Positions 7,207 to 16,609 of a DNA stretch of 64,000 nt are shown one piece after another (positions within the stretch are counted from its first letter, which is position 1; every line of letters starts with the position of its first letter). Under the pieces are notes generated by a model, which saw only the letters and a program-made list of their open reading frames with translations, was not told the DNA's origin and ran no database searches. Made by a program: the position numbers and the translations under genes. Source of the stretch: Flavobacterium sp. SLB02 (GTDB taxonomy: Bacteria > Bacteroidota > Bacteroidia > Flavobacteriales > Flavobacteriaceae); assembly GCF_009664855.1 (NCBI RefSeq), contig NZ_CP045928.1:5178331-5242330 (forward strand), given 5' to 3'.

Positions 7207-10200
7207 ATGCATCAATACTTCTACGCCATTCACTTATTTATAAACCGACAAAAAACTTTATCGGTTGCTTTGGCTATTTTGATGCTTTTTGGTTTTGGAT
7301 TCTTTGCCTCTCAAATAAAGTTTGAAGAAGATATTACAAAGCTTATCCCAACAAATGATAAGGCTGATGTTACGGCAAAAGTGTTGAAACAACTCAACTT
7401 TGCTGATAAAATCACGGTTATTTTCAAACTTGATAAAAACGGAACTGAAGACGATTTAAAAGAAATGGCAACTGCTTTTTCTGATAGTATTGCCAAATCG
7501 TGCAAACCATATGTAACCGGAATTCAGGGAAAAATTGACGAAGAAAACATTCAGGAAACGATAGATTTTGTTTACAATAATTTACCGCTTTTCCTGGAGA
7601 ATAAAGATTATGCTGCGATTCAAAACAAACTTCAAAAAGATAGTATTGCCGCAACGGTTCAGGGAAATTACAAATCGATCATTTCTCCATCCGGATTTGT
7701 AACTAAGGATTTTATCCTGCAAGATCCCCTTGGGATTTCGTTTATTGCTCTGAAAAAATTACAGCAACTGAATATTGGTGACGATTTCACCCTCAACAAT
7801 GGTTTTGTAATGACCAAAGACAAAAAGAAATTGTTGCTTTTTATAACGTCAAATCTTCCTTCGAGCGAAACGGAAAAGAATACCATTTTTGCCGAAAAAC
7901 TAAAATCGATTCAGGAGAATCTAAACCAGAAATTCAAAAGCAAAACTTCGATAACTTATTTTGGTTCGGCTTTGATTGCGGTTGCCAATGCCAATCAAAT
8001 CAAAAGCGATATTATCTTAACCACAACAATCGCAATGATCACGCTGATGCTGATCTTGATTTTGTTTTATCGAAAAGTATTGATTCCGTTAATTATTTTT
8101 CTTCCAACGGTTTTTGGCGCTTTGTTCGCCGTGGCTTTTTTATATTTTGTAAAAGAACAAATTTCAGCCATTTCTCTTGGGATTGGCTCAATCTTACTAG
8201 GAATCACAATCGATTATTCGATACATATTCTCACACATTACAAACATAACAGCGACGTAAAAACGCTGTACAAAGACATTACAATGCCCGTAATTATGAG
8301 CAGCTCAACTACGGCTGTCGCTTTTTTATGTTTGCTTTTTGTAAAATCTGATGCTTTAAATGACTTAGGCATTTTTGCTGCCGTGATTGTTATGGTAACG
8401 GGTCTTTTCTCTCTTTTGATTGTGCCGCATTTGTATAAACCGAAAGAAAATAATTTTGAACATAAGAAAAATGTCATCGATAAACTGGCACATTTCTCTT
8501 TTCATAACAATAAATATTTGATTGGTTTTTGCGTTTTAATCACCATTATTTGCTGCTTTACTTATAATAACGTTGGCTTCAATAATGATTTATCGCAATT
8601 GAATTTTGTTCCAAAAGAAATCAAAGCCGCCGAAAAAGATCTGGAAGAAAGCACGAGCTTAACCTCCAAAACCATTTATGTGGCTTCGTACGGAAAAAGC
8701 ATGGAAGAAGTTTTGCAAAACAACTCTCAACTTTTTGCCGATTTATCGAAGGAAAAACAAACCAACAAAATATTGAATTTCAGTTCGGTTGGCGGAATTA
8801 TGCTTTCGCAAAAAGAGCAACAACAAAAAATCGATAAATGGAATTCGTTTTGGGATGCTAATAAAAAACAACTTTTAGCATCTGAATTGATTGCTGAAGG
8901 TGCAAAACTAGGTTTCAAACCCACAACATATTCTGCCTTTTTTGATCATTTAAATTTTACTTTCAAACCCATTTCAGCTTCAGAATATCTGAAAATTCAG
9001 GTTTTGCAACTGAAAGAATTTGTAACCGAAAAAAATGGATTCTTCACGATTTCTACTTTAGTAAAAGTAACGCCTGAGCAGCGAGATGCTTTTGTAAAAT
9101 CGGCTTCCACCAAAAATAATCTGATTGCGATTGATCGTCAGCAAATGAATGAAACATTCTTCAGTACTTTAAAAACCGATTTTAATTCGCTGGTTAATTA
9201 TTCGTTTGTTGCTGTAATCCTGATTTTGTTTTTCTTTTTCCGCAGAGTCGAATTGGTCATCGTAAGCTGTATTCCAATTGCTTTAACCGGAATTGTAACG
9301 GCAGGAATTATGGGAATCTTTGGCATCCAGATGAACATTTTCAGCATGATTGTTTGTACGCTGATTTTTGGTCATGGTGTCGATTTTAGTATTTTCATGA
9401 CAAGCGCACTTCAAAAAGAATATACCAACGGAAAAAACGAAATCGCGATTTACAGAACTTCCATAATTCTGGCGGTTATCACAACTATTTTAGGAATTGG
9501 TGCCATGATTTTTGCACGTCACCCAGCGTTGAGATCCATTTCTTCTGTTTCTTTAATTGGGGTTTTTGCGGCACTAATCATAACGTTTATCTTCTACCCG
9601 ATTCTCTTTAAATTATTCATATCCAATCGTGCAAAAAAAGGAAATCCACCTTTTGTATTGCGCACTTTTATACACGGTATTATTTCGTTTACCTATTACG
9701 GATTAGGCGGTATTTTGATGTCAATTTTCAGTATCACCATCATGCCGATTCTTCCAATAAAGGAAAAAACAAAAATGAAAGGTTTCCGATATGTGATTTC
9801 AAAATTCATGAATTCCGTATTGTATTCCAATCCGTTTTTGCATAAAAAAGTCATTAATAAGTTTAATGAAAATTTCGAAAAACCAGCCATCATTATTGCT
9901 AATCATTCTTCGTTTATTGATATTCTGGCAATGGGAATGCTGAGTCCTAAAATTATATTTCTGGTAAACGACTGGGTTTACAACTCTCCTATTTTTGGCG
10001 GAACGGTTAGAAAAGCAGGTTTTTATCGGGTTTCAGAAGGTATCGAAGGCGGCGTTGAACATTTGCGCCAAAAAGTAAACGAAGGATATTCGTTAATGAT
10101 TTTCCCTGAAGGAACGCGTTCAGAAAGCAATCAGATCAACCGTTTTCATAAAGGTGCTTTTTATCTTGCCGAAGAATTTAATCTGGACATTGTTCCTGTT

Positions 10201-10887
10201 TTAATTCACGGGGCTTCAGAAGCAATCCCAAAAGGCGATTTTGTCATTCATCATAGTTATCTGACCCTTTCAATTTTAGAAAGAATTGCGCCTGATAATC
10301 TTTCTTTCGGGAAAAATTACGCCGAAAGAACGAAACTATTAAGCGCTTATTTTAAAACTGAATTCCAGAAAATTCGTCAGGAATTAGAAGGTCCGGATTA
10401 TTTCAAAAAAATGGTAATTCATAGTTATGATTACAAAGAAATTGAAGTAACAAACAGTGTCAAAAACGATTTAAAACATAATTTAGAAACCTATTATCGT
10501 CTTAACAAGCATGTTTCGGCAAAAGCCAAAATACTGCACTTAGCCAATGATTACGGACAATTAGACGTTTTACTGACTTTGCAGGAACCACAACGAAAAG
10601 TAATTTCTTTTATTTCTGACGAAGAAAAACTAGCAGTTGCTAAAACGAATTATTTCCTTAAAAAAAGAAAAATCTCTTATGTGGATGATCTCGAATTGAC
10701 TTTAGAAAATCAATACGATGCTCTTTTAATTTCTGATGAAAATTATAAAGAGGATCTCGGGAAAATCATTTCTACAACTTCTTGTGTTATTTTAATCAAT
10801 AGTTCAGGTTTAAAAAACACTTTAATTAACTTTGGTTTTCAATCTGTCTCAGAAGAAAATTCTATAATCGTATTAAAGAAAAATTAG
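7207..10887 (+). CDS. MMPL/RND-type exporter fused to PlsC acyltransferase and methyltransferase-like tail
   Basis: A 1226-residue protein. Residues 1 to about 800 form an RND/MMPL transporter: one N-terminal membrane segment (~18-36), a periplasmic loop, a five-helix bundle with GITIDYSIHI, then the same plan repeated with GHGVDFSIFM. Residues ~850-1060 are a PlsC-type acyltransferase with the HX4D motif NHSSFID (H900, D905) and FPEGTRS (966-972). The last ~130 residues (AKILHLANDYGQLDVLL near 1107-1123, then VISFISDEEKLAVAK) resemble a SAM-methyltransferase Rossmann unit whose Gly-rich loop is degraded. In aryl-polyene clusters these are normally separate genes. The fusion may acylate the lipid while it is exported from the inner membrane. 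Confidence 0.85.
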   Translation: MHQYFYAIHLFINRQKTLSVALAILMLFGFGFFASQIKFEEDITKLIPTNDKADVTAKVLKQLNFADKITVIFKLDKNGTEDDLKEMATAFSDSIAKSCKPYVTGIQGKIDEENIQETIDFVYNNLPLFLENKDYAAIQNKLQKDSIAATVQGNYKSIISPSGFVTKDFILQDPLGISFIALKKLQQLNIGDDFTLNNGFVMTKDKKKLLLFITSNLPSSETEKNTIFAEKLKSIQENLNQKFKSKTSITYFGSALIAVANANQIKSDIILTTTIAMITLMLILILFYRKVLIPLIIFLPTVFGALFAVAFLYFVKEQISAISLGIGSILLGITIDYSIHILTHYKHNSDVKTLYKDITMPVIMSSSTTAVAFLCLLFVKSDALNDLGIFAAVIVMVTGLFSLLIVPHLYKPKENNFEHKKNVIDKLAHFSFHNNKYLIGFCVLITIICCFTYNNVGFNNDLSQLNFVPKEIKAAEKDLEESTSLTSKTIYVASYGKSMEEVLQNNSQLFADLSKEKQTNKILNFSSVGGIMLSQKEQQQKIDKWNSFWDANKKQLLASELIAEGAKLGFKPTTYSAFFDHLNFTFKPISASEYLKIQVLQLKEFVTEKNGFFTISTLVKVTPEQRDAFVKSASTKNNLIAIDRQQMNETFFSTLKTDFNSLVNYSFVAVILILFFFFRRVELVIVSCIPIALTGIVTAGIMGIFGIQMNIFSMIVCTLIFGHGVDFSIFMTSALQKEYTNGKNEIAIYRTSIILAVITTILGIGAMIFARHPALRSISSVSLIGVFAALIITFIFYPILFKLFISNRAKKGNPPFVLRTFIHGIISFTYYGLGGILMSIFSITIMPILPIKEKTKMKGFRYVISKFMNSVLYSNPFLHKKVINKFNENFEKPAIIIANHSSFIDILAMGMLSPKIIFLVNDWVYNSPIFGGTVRKAGFYRVSEGIEGGVEHLRQKVNEGYSLMIFPEGTRSESNQINRFHKGAFYLAEEFNLDIVPVLIHGASEAIPKGDFVIHHSYLTLSILERIAPDNLSFGKNYAERTKLLSAYFKTEFQKIRQELEGPDYFKKMVIHSYDYKEIEVTNSVKNDLKHNLETYYRLNKHVSAKAKILHLANDYGQLDVLLTLQEPQRKVISFISDEEKLAVAKTNYFLKKRKISYVDDLELTLENQYDALLISDENYKEDLGKIISTTSCVILINSSGLKNTLINFGFQSVSEENSIIVLKKN

Positions 10888-10888
10888 C

Positions 10889-12406
10889 ATGAAAGAGCAA
10901 TACGATGTAGTAATTGTAGGCAGCGGTTTAGGCGGATTGGTCTCGGCCATTATTCTGGCAAAAGAAGGCTACAGCGTTTGTGTGCTAGAAAAAAACAATC
11001 AATACGGCGGAAACCTGCAAACTTTTGTGCGCGATAAAACCATTTTTGATACCGGAATTCACTACATAGGAGGTCTTGAAGAAGGGCAAAATTTATATAA
11101 ATATTTTAAATATCTGGGTATCATGGATCATCTCAATTTGAAAAAATTAGATGAAAATGGTTTTGACATTATCTCTTTTGAAGATGATGAAAACGAATAT
11201 CCGCATGCGCAGGGTTACGACAATTTTGCCAATCAATTAGTCACTTTTTTTCCTGATGAAAAAGCAAACATTGAGGAATATTGCAAAAAAATAAAAGCAA
11301 TTTGTGAATGTTTTCCTCTTTATAATTTAGAATGGGAAGGCAAATACGACAACGAAATTTTAGGGCTTAACGCCAAAGAAACAATCGAGGGATGTACACA
11401 AAATGAAAAGCTAAAAGCCGTTTTATCCGGTTCTAATTTTTTGTATGCGGGTATTGCTGACAAATCGCCTTTTTATGTCCATGCGCTTTCTGTAAACTCT
11501 TATATTCAAAGTTCGTGGCGCTGTATCAATGGCGGAAGTCAGATTACAAAACAGCTTTTGAAACAGCTTAAAAAACACGGTGGTGAGTTTTATAAATACA
11601 AAGAAGCTATTCGATTTAATGTCGAAAACAAAAAAGTAACTTCGGTAGACATGAAAGACGGAACTCAGGTTTCAGGTTCTTATTTCATCTCGAACATAGA
11701 ACCCAAAACAACATTAAAACTGGCGGGCGAAGAAAACTTTAGAAAATCATTTTACAGCAGGGTTCAAAGTCTCGAAGGCGTTATTTCGGCATTCAGTTTA
11801 TATATCGTTTTTAAACCGGAAACTTTTAAATACATCAATCACAATCATTATCATTTCAAGAAAAGTTCCGAAGTGTGGACCGCTCATGATTATGACGAAA
11901 ATTCATGGCCAAAAGCTTTTATGGCTTCTATGAATGCCTCAAAAAAACAGGAAGAATGGGCCGAAGGAATGACCTTTATCACTTACATGAAATATGACGA
12001 TGTTGCACCCTGGAGGAATACTTTCAATACTACAGTTGATGAAAATGATCGCGGAGAAAGCTATGAAGAATTTAAATTCAGAAAAGCAGCTAAATTTTTA
12101 GATGAAATCGAGATAAAATTCCCCGGTATTAGAGATTGCATTCAATCTGTTCATACTTCTACCCCGCTTTCTTATCGGGATTATATAGGTGGAGACAACG
12201 GAAATATGTACGGATATGTTAAAGATTCGAATAATCCGATGAAAACCCTGATTCCTTCAAAAACCAAGCTGGATAATTTATATCTTACTGGCCAAAGTAT
12301 TAATATGCATGGCGTTCTTGGTGTAACAATTGGCGCCGTTGTAACCTGTTCAGAAATTCTTGGCAAAGAATATTTAGTAACTAAAATCAATAAAGCATCT
12401 GAATAA
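10889..12406 (+). CDS. FAD-dependent phytoene-desaturase-like oxidoreductase
   Basis: A 505-residue flavoprotein of the CrtI/NAD(P)-FAD amine-oxidase superfamily. The N-terminus has the dinucleotide-binding motif VIVGSGLGG (8-16), followed by the acidic residue ending strand 2 (VLEKN). The C-terminus has the second FAD signature (NLYLTGQSINMHGVLGVTIGA). It starts one base after the MMPL fusion stop. CrtI-like enzymes desaturate or isomerise polyene chains. In the flexirubin operon it may act on the polyene acyl chain or the dialkylresorcinol partner, but the substrate is not readable from sequence. Confidence 0.85.
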   Translation: MKEQYDVVIVGSGLGGLVSAIILAKEGYSVCVLEKNNQYGGNLQTFVRDKTIFDTGIHYIGGLEEGQNLYKYFKYLGIMDHLNLKKLDENGFDIISFEDDENEYPHAQGYDNFANQLVTFFPDEKANIEEYCKKIKAICECFPLYNLEWEGKYDNEILGLNAKETIEGCTQNEKLKAVLSGSNFLYAGIADKSPFYVHALSVNSYIQSSWRCINGGSQITKQLLKQLKKHGGEFYKYKEAIRFNVENKKVTSVDMKDGTQVSGSYFISNIEPKTTLKLAGEENFRKSFYSRVQSLEGVISAFSLYIVFKPETFKYINHNHYHFKKSSEVWTAHDYDENSWPKAFMASMNASKKQEEWAEGMTFITYMKYDDVAPWRNTFNTTVDENDRGESYEEFKFRKAAKFLDEIEIKFPGIRDCIQSVHTSTPLSYRDYIGGDNGNMYGYVKDSNNPMKTLIPSKTKLDNLYLTGQSINMHGVLGVTIGAVVTCSEILGKEYLVTKINKASE

Positions 12407-12417
12407 AATGTAGGGAT

Positions 12418-14085
12418 ATGAAAAGCCGGATTAATTTATTTTTTTTCGTTGGTTTTTTATTGGTGTTAGCCTCCTGCGGAACATCAAAATCCATGCATCA
12501 TCTTCCTGAGACTTCTCAATATAATGCTGCAAAACCAATTGTAACAAAACAATCTGACAGCGTTTTTGTTTCAGGAAAAAATTCACTTTTAAAAAATAAA
12601 CAAGGCCTTTGGGAACTTTATGTTGAAGGCGATCCTCTTGAAATTGGCCTTAACACCGGAGCTTTATCAGATTCTCTTTTAAAAAATCAGGAACATATAT
12701 TCTTCTCCAAAATAAAGGATATTGTTCCGTCAAAATTTCAACAACGACTTCTTCGAAATTTTCTAAAATGGTACAACAGGAAATTATACCTGAATGTTCC
12801 TGAAGAATATCAAACCGAAATTTTTGGTGTTTCGCAATACACCTCGCATGATTTTGACAACATTGCACCACAATTTCAGCGGAGTTTGTATTTGCATGCC
12901 GCGCACGATATTGGGCATGCTTTGCAGGATTTGGCTTTGGTGGGTTGTTCCTCTTTTGCTGCCTGGGGCGAAAAATCTGAGGATGGAAATTTAATCCTTG
13001 GACGTAATTTTGATTTTTATGTGAATGACGCTTTCGCGGAAAATAAAATCGTCGCGTTTATAAACCCGAAAGAAGGTCAACAGTTTATGATGGTTACCTG
13101 GCCCGGAATGGTTGGTGCGGTTTCCGGAATGAATGCGCAAGGTTTGACGGTTACTATCAATGCCTCGAAATCTAAAATACCATTGATTGCTAAAACACCA
13201 ATTTCTATTCTAACGCGTGAAATTTTACAACATGCCAAGAATATTGAAGAAGCCATTGCGATTGCCAAAAAAAGAGAAGTTTTTGTTTCAGAATCTATTA
13301 TGGTTGGAAGTGCGCAAGATAACAAAGCGATTTTGATCGAAGTTTCGCCTAAAAAGATGGACGTTTACGAAGTCCCAAATAGTGATCAGTTGTTTTGTTC
13401 GAACCATTTTCAGGGAGAAGATTTAAAAAACGAAAAACGAAATCAGTTGCAAATTGCCAACAGCCATTCTGAATATCGTTTTGAAAGAATGCAGGAACTT
13501 TTTGCAGAAAATCCTAAAATTAATCCCAAAATTGCCTCTGAAATTCTTAGAAATAAAGACGGTTTAAAAAATATCCCTTTGGGTTATGGCAACGAAAAAG
13601 CATTGAATCAGTTGATGGCACATCACGGAATAATCTTTAAACCAAAAGAAAAACTGGTTTGGGTTTCGGCAAATCCGTATCAGTTAGGTGAATTTGTTTG
13701 TTATAATTTAGATTCTATTTTTAAAGAAAGAAAAAGAAGCCCGATTGTTTCATTTCAACAGAAAAATTTAGACATTCCAAAAGATCCTTTTCTGGAAACT
13801 ATTCAATATAAAAAGTATCAAAAATTTAGAACTGAAGATGATAAAATAGATCTGTATCTTAAAAATAAAGAAACGATCAATCCTGAATTTATTCAGCAAT
13901 ATCAATCCTTAAACCCTGATTATTGGGTTGTGTATTACAAAGCAGGGTTGTACTTTTATCAAAAAAAAGAATACAAGCTTTCTCAGGCCAATTTTGAAAA
14001 AGCGTTAACCAAAGAAATTACAACAGTTCCTGACAAAACAGCAATTGAAAAGTATTTAAAAAAAATCAAAAGAAAATTACAATGA
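12418..14085 (+). CDS. C45-family acyltransferase/hydrolase lipoprotein with C-terminal TPR
   Basis: A 555-residue protein with a lipoprotein signal (VLASCGT, Cys near residue 20). The central region has the hallmarks of acyl-CoA:6-aminopenicillanate acyltransferase-like Ntn hydrolases: VGCSSFAAWG with candidate nucleophile C177, GNLILGRNFDFY, and SGMNAQGLTVTINA. In this family the Cys becomes N-terminal after autoproteolysis. A TPR-like helix pair (YYKAGLYFYQKKEYKLSQ) lies near the C-terminus. The predicted periplasmic location and flexirubin context suggest an ester- or amide-forming step on the exported pigment, such as joining the polyene to its dialkylresorcinol. That is my inference. 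It overlaps the ligase gene by ATGA. Confidence 0.8.
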   Translation: MKSRINLFFFVGFLLVLASCGTSKSMHHLPETSQYNAAKPIVTKQSDSVFVSGKNSLLKNKQGLWELYVEGDPLEIGLNTGALSDSLLKNQEHIFFSKIKDIVPSKFQQRLLRNFLKWYNRKLYLNVPEEYQTEIFGVSQYTSHDFDNIAPQFQRSLYLHAAHDIGHALQDLALVGCSSFAAWGEKSEDGNLILGRNFDFYVNDAFAENKIVAFINPKEGQQFMMVTWPGMVGAVSGMNAQGLTVTINASKSKIPLIAKTPISILTREILQHAKNIEEAIAIAKKREVFVSESIMVGSAQDNKAILIEVSPKKMDVYEVPNSDQLFCSNHFQGEDLKNEKRNQLQIANSHSEYRFERMQELFAENPKINPKIASEILRNKDGLKNIPLGYGNEKALNQLMAHHGIIFKPKEKLVWVSANPYQLGEFVCYNLDSIFKERKRSPIVSFQQKNLDIPKDPFLETIQYKKYQKFRTEDDKIDLYLKNKETINPEFIQQYQSLNPDYWVVYYKAGLYFYQKKEYKLSQANFEKALTKEITTVPDKTAIEKYLKKIKRKLQ

Positions 14086-15371
14086 TTCCATTAATAGAAA
14101 AAGATTCTTTAGAAGAAATTAAAAATTTTCAAGAGCAAAAATTAGTCGAACTTTTAGAATATATCAGTCAAAATTCTCCTTTTTACAAACGCCTTTTTGC
14201 GGGTCAAAACATTGATATTTCGAAAATTAAAACACTCGAAGATTTACAATATTTGCCTGTTACCACAAAAGAAAATTTACAGGAATACAACGATGATTTT
14301 TTATGTGTTCCTCAAAATAAAATCATCGATTATGCTTCGACTTCAGGAACTTTAGGCGATCCTGTAACTTTTGGTTTAACCGATTCTGACTTAGACAGAT
14401 TGGCTTATAACGAAGCAATTTCATTCGCCTGCGCCGGAATTGCAGAAGGTGATGTGGTACAATTGATGACGACAATCGACAGAAAATTTATGGCCGGTCT
14501 GGCTTATTTTCTGGGATTACGAAAACTAAAAGTGGGTGTTATTCGCGTTGGAGCCGGAATCCCGGAATTGCAATGGGATTCTATTTTAAAATACAAACCT
14601 TCTTATCTAATTACGGTTCCTTCGTTTTTATTAAAGTTAATTGAATACGCAGAAGCTCACGGAATTGATTATAATAATTCGAGCATAAAAGGTGCTATTT
14701 GCATTGGAGAATCACTAAGAAATCAGGATTTTTCGATGAATATTTTATCCAATAAAATCACTGAAAAATGGAATATTAAGTTGTTCTCTACTTATGCGTC
14801 TACAGAAATGAGCACTGCTTTTACAGAATGTGAGCATGGTGTTGGAGGTCATCACCATCCGGAATTGATTATTGTTGAAGTGCTGGATGAAAATAATATT
14901 CCTGTAAAAGACGGAGAAATTGGCGAACTTACTTTTACCACCTTAGGGATTGAAGCCATGCCTTTATTGCGTTTTAAAACCGGAGATATTGTTCAGTTAC
15001 ACAACAGTCCTTGTGCCTGCGGAAGAAACACATTGCGTGTTGGTCCGGTTGTGGGCCGTAAAAAACAAATGATAAAATACAAAGGAACAACGCTTTATCC
15101 GCCAGCGATGAATGATGTTTTGAGTGGTTTCGACAATATCGAAAATCATATTATTGAGATCTCTACCAACGATTTAGGAACAGATGAAATCCTGATAAAA
15201 ATTGCTGTAAAAAATCAATCTGCTGAATTTTTACAGGAAATAAAAGATCACTTTAGAGCAAAATTAAGGGTTACACCAAAGATTGAATTCGCCTCAAAAG
15301 AAACTTTGAACCCTTTAGTTTTTAACCCAATGAGTCGAAAACCAATTCGATTTTTTGATTACAGAGTTTAG
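14082..15371 (+). CDS. PaaK-like AMP-dependent ligase of the flexirubin cluster
   Basis: A 429-residue adenylate-forming enzyme of the phenylacetate-CoA ligase/coenzyme F390 synthetase group. It has the phosphate-binding loop STSGTLGDP (86-94), a YASTEMS stretch matching the A4/A5 region, and a C-terminal lid with VGPVVGRKKQMIKYKG. CACG and the nearby Cys suggest a small metal knuckle as in PaaK. In aryl-polyene pathways a ligase activates the aromatic starter (4-hydroxycinnamate-type acid) for loading onto ACP, and this is the likely role here. It is the last gene of the unit. A long inverted repeat follows. Confidence 0.85.
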   Translation: MIPLIEKDSLEEIKNFQEQKLVELLEYISQNSPFYKRLFAGQNIDISKIKTLEDLQYLPVTTKENLQEYNDDFLCVPQNKIIDYASTSGTLGDPVTFGLTDSDLDRLAYNEAISFACAGIAEGDVVQLMTTIDRKFMAGLAYFLGLRKLKVGVIRVGAGIPELQWDSILKYKPSYLITVPSFLLKLIEYAEAHGIDYNNSSIKGAICIGESLRNQDFSMNILSNKITEKWNIKLFSTYASTEMSTAFTECEHGVGGHHHPELIIVEVLDENNIPVKDGEIGELTFTTLGIEAMPLLRFKTGDIVQLHNSPCACGRNTLRVGPVVGRKKQMIKYKGTTLYPPAMNDVLSGFDNIENHIIEISTNDLGTDEILIKIAVKNQSAEFLQEIKDHFRAKLRVTPKIEFASKETLNPLVFNPMSRKPIRFFDYRV

Positions 15372-15377
15372 AAAAAA

Positions 15378-15472
15378 AGGTGCAAAGTTGTAAAGGTTCA
15401 GAGGTACAAAGGCTCTTAATCAACGTTATAAAAAAACCTTTGTCCCTTTGTTACTTTGAGCCTTTGTACCTC
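15378..15472. repeat. Inverted repeat between the ligase gene and dusB
   Basis: GAGGTACAAAGGCTC at 15401-15415 is matched exactly by its reverse complement at 15458-15472. The flanking stretches (AAAGGTT and AACCTTT) extend the pairing imperfectly. The 42-base spacer contains AT-rich sequence. It may end the flexirubin transcript, but it lacks a clean T-tract and looks like an interspersed repeat. Confidence 0.6.
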
Positions 15473-15475
15473 GAA

Positions 15476-15508
15476 TTGTGCCAATTCGACTAAAAAGTTG
15501 TAATTTTG
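15476..15508 (+). promoter_or_regulatory. Predicted dusB promoter (TTG-N22-TAATTTTG)
   Basis: A TTG at 15476-15478 and TAATTTTG at 15501-15508 match the Flavobacterium -33/-7 consensus. The TTG inside the -7 box is in frame with dusB, so a TTG start there is unlikely. The ATG at 15524 is preferred. Confidence 0.65.
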
Positions 15509-15523
15509 CACAAAATATTGAAG

Positions 15524-16516
15524 ATGGTCAAGATTGGCAACATAGAATTACCCGAATTTCCTTTATTACTCGCACCAATGGAAGATGTTAGTGATCCGCC
15601 GTTTCGCAGATTATGCAAAACGCACGGCGCTGACATGATGTATTCTGAATTTATTTCGTCTGAAGGATTGATTCGTGATGCTATCAAAAGCAGAATGAAG
15701 CTGGATATTTTTGATTACGAACGTCCGGTTGGAATTCAAATTTTTGGTGGTGATGAGGAAGCAATGGCGCTTTCGTCTAAAATTGTTTCTACGGTAAAAC
15801 CTGATTTAGTTGACATTAATTTTGGATGTCCGGTAAAAAAAGTAGTTTGTAAAGGTGCCGGAGCAGGAGTTTTGAAAGATGTCGATTTGATGGTTCGTTT
15901 GACCAAAGCGGTTATCAGAAGTACCGATTTGCCTGTAACGGTAAAAACTCGTTTGGGCTGGGATGATAACTCGATCAATATTGATGAAGTTGCTGAAAGA
16001 CTCCAGGATATTGGTGTTCAGGCTTTAACGATTCACGCCAGAACACGTGCACAAATGTACAAAGGTCATTCTGACTGGTCGCACATTGCCCGCGTAAAAA
16101 ACAACCCCAGAATTACAATGCCTATTTTTGGAAACGGCGATATTGACAATCCGGAAAAAGCATTAAAATATAAAAACGAATACGGCATTGACGGAATCAT
16201 GATTGGTCGTGCTGCGATTGGTTATCCGTGGATTTTTAACGAAATCAAGCACTATTTTAAAACCGGAGAACACTTAGCTGCCCCAACGGTTATTGATCGT
16301 GTAGAAGCGGCAAGAAACCACTTAATGTGGTCAATGGAATGGAAAGGCGAACGCCTTGGAATTGTTGAAATGCGTCGTCATTATACCAACTATTTTAAAG
16401 GAATTCATTCTTTTAAAGAATACAAACAAAAACTGGTTACTACTGATGAACCTGAAGCTTTGTTCGCTATTATGAAAGAAATCGAGCAGGTTTATGCTGG
16501 ATATGAGTTTGTTTAG
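15524..16516 (+). CDS. dusB: tRNA-dihydrouridine synthase (DusB family)
   Basis: A 330-residue FMN-dependent TIM-barrel enzyme that reduces uridine in the tRNA D-loop. Seen: the N-terminal strand and loop LLAPMEDVSDPPFR, the catalytic-Cys motif NFGCPVKKV (C102) followed by GAGAGVL, VKTRLGW, the HARTRAQMYKG loop, and FGNGDI/GIMIGRAAIG phosphate-binding strands. I place the start at the ATG at 15524. An in-frame TTG 18 bases upstream lies inside a good -7 promoter box. The gene is monocistronic, with its own promoter and a strong bidirectional terminator downstream. Confidence 0.93.
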   Translation: MVKIGNIELPEFPLLLAPMEDVSDPPFRRLCKTHGADMMYSEFISSEGLIRDAIKSRMKLDIFDYERPVGIQIFGGDEEAMALSSKIVSTVKPDLVDINFGCPVKKVVCKGAGAGVLKDVDLMVRLTKAVIRSTDLPVTVKTRLGWDDNSINIDEVAERLQDIGVQALTIHARTRAQMYKGHSDWSHIARVKNNPRITMPIFGNGDIDNPEKALKYKNEYGIDGIMIGRAAIGYPWIFNEIKHYFKTGEHLAAPTVIDRVEAARNHLMWSMEWKGERLGIVEMRRHYTNYFKGIHSFKEYKQKLVTTDEPEALFAIMKEIEQVYAGYEFV

Positions 16517-16530
16517 ACAATAATATAATC

Positions 16531-16557
16531 TTTGTCAAAGTTTAAAACTTTGACAAA
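16531..16557. repeat. Perfect hairpin TTTGTCAAAGTTT downstream of dusB
   Basis: Thirteen-base arms (16531-16543 and 16545-16557) are exact inverted copies, just ahead of the main terminator. It could act in transcript 3'-end protection. Confidence 0.6.
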
Positions 16558-16568
16558 GACCTGATATA

Positions 16569-16602
16569 AAAAAAGACCTTCACAATTTGAAGGTCTTTTT
16601 TT
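16569..16602. terminator. Bidirectional intrinsic terminator between dusB and the MATE gene
   Basis: The stem AAAAGACCTTC pairs with GAAGGTCTTTT around a short loop, with A-runs on the left and T-runs on the right. It serves both convergent genes. Confidence 0.9.
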
Positions 16603-16609
16603 GTATAAA

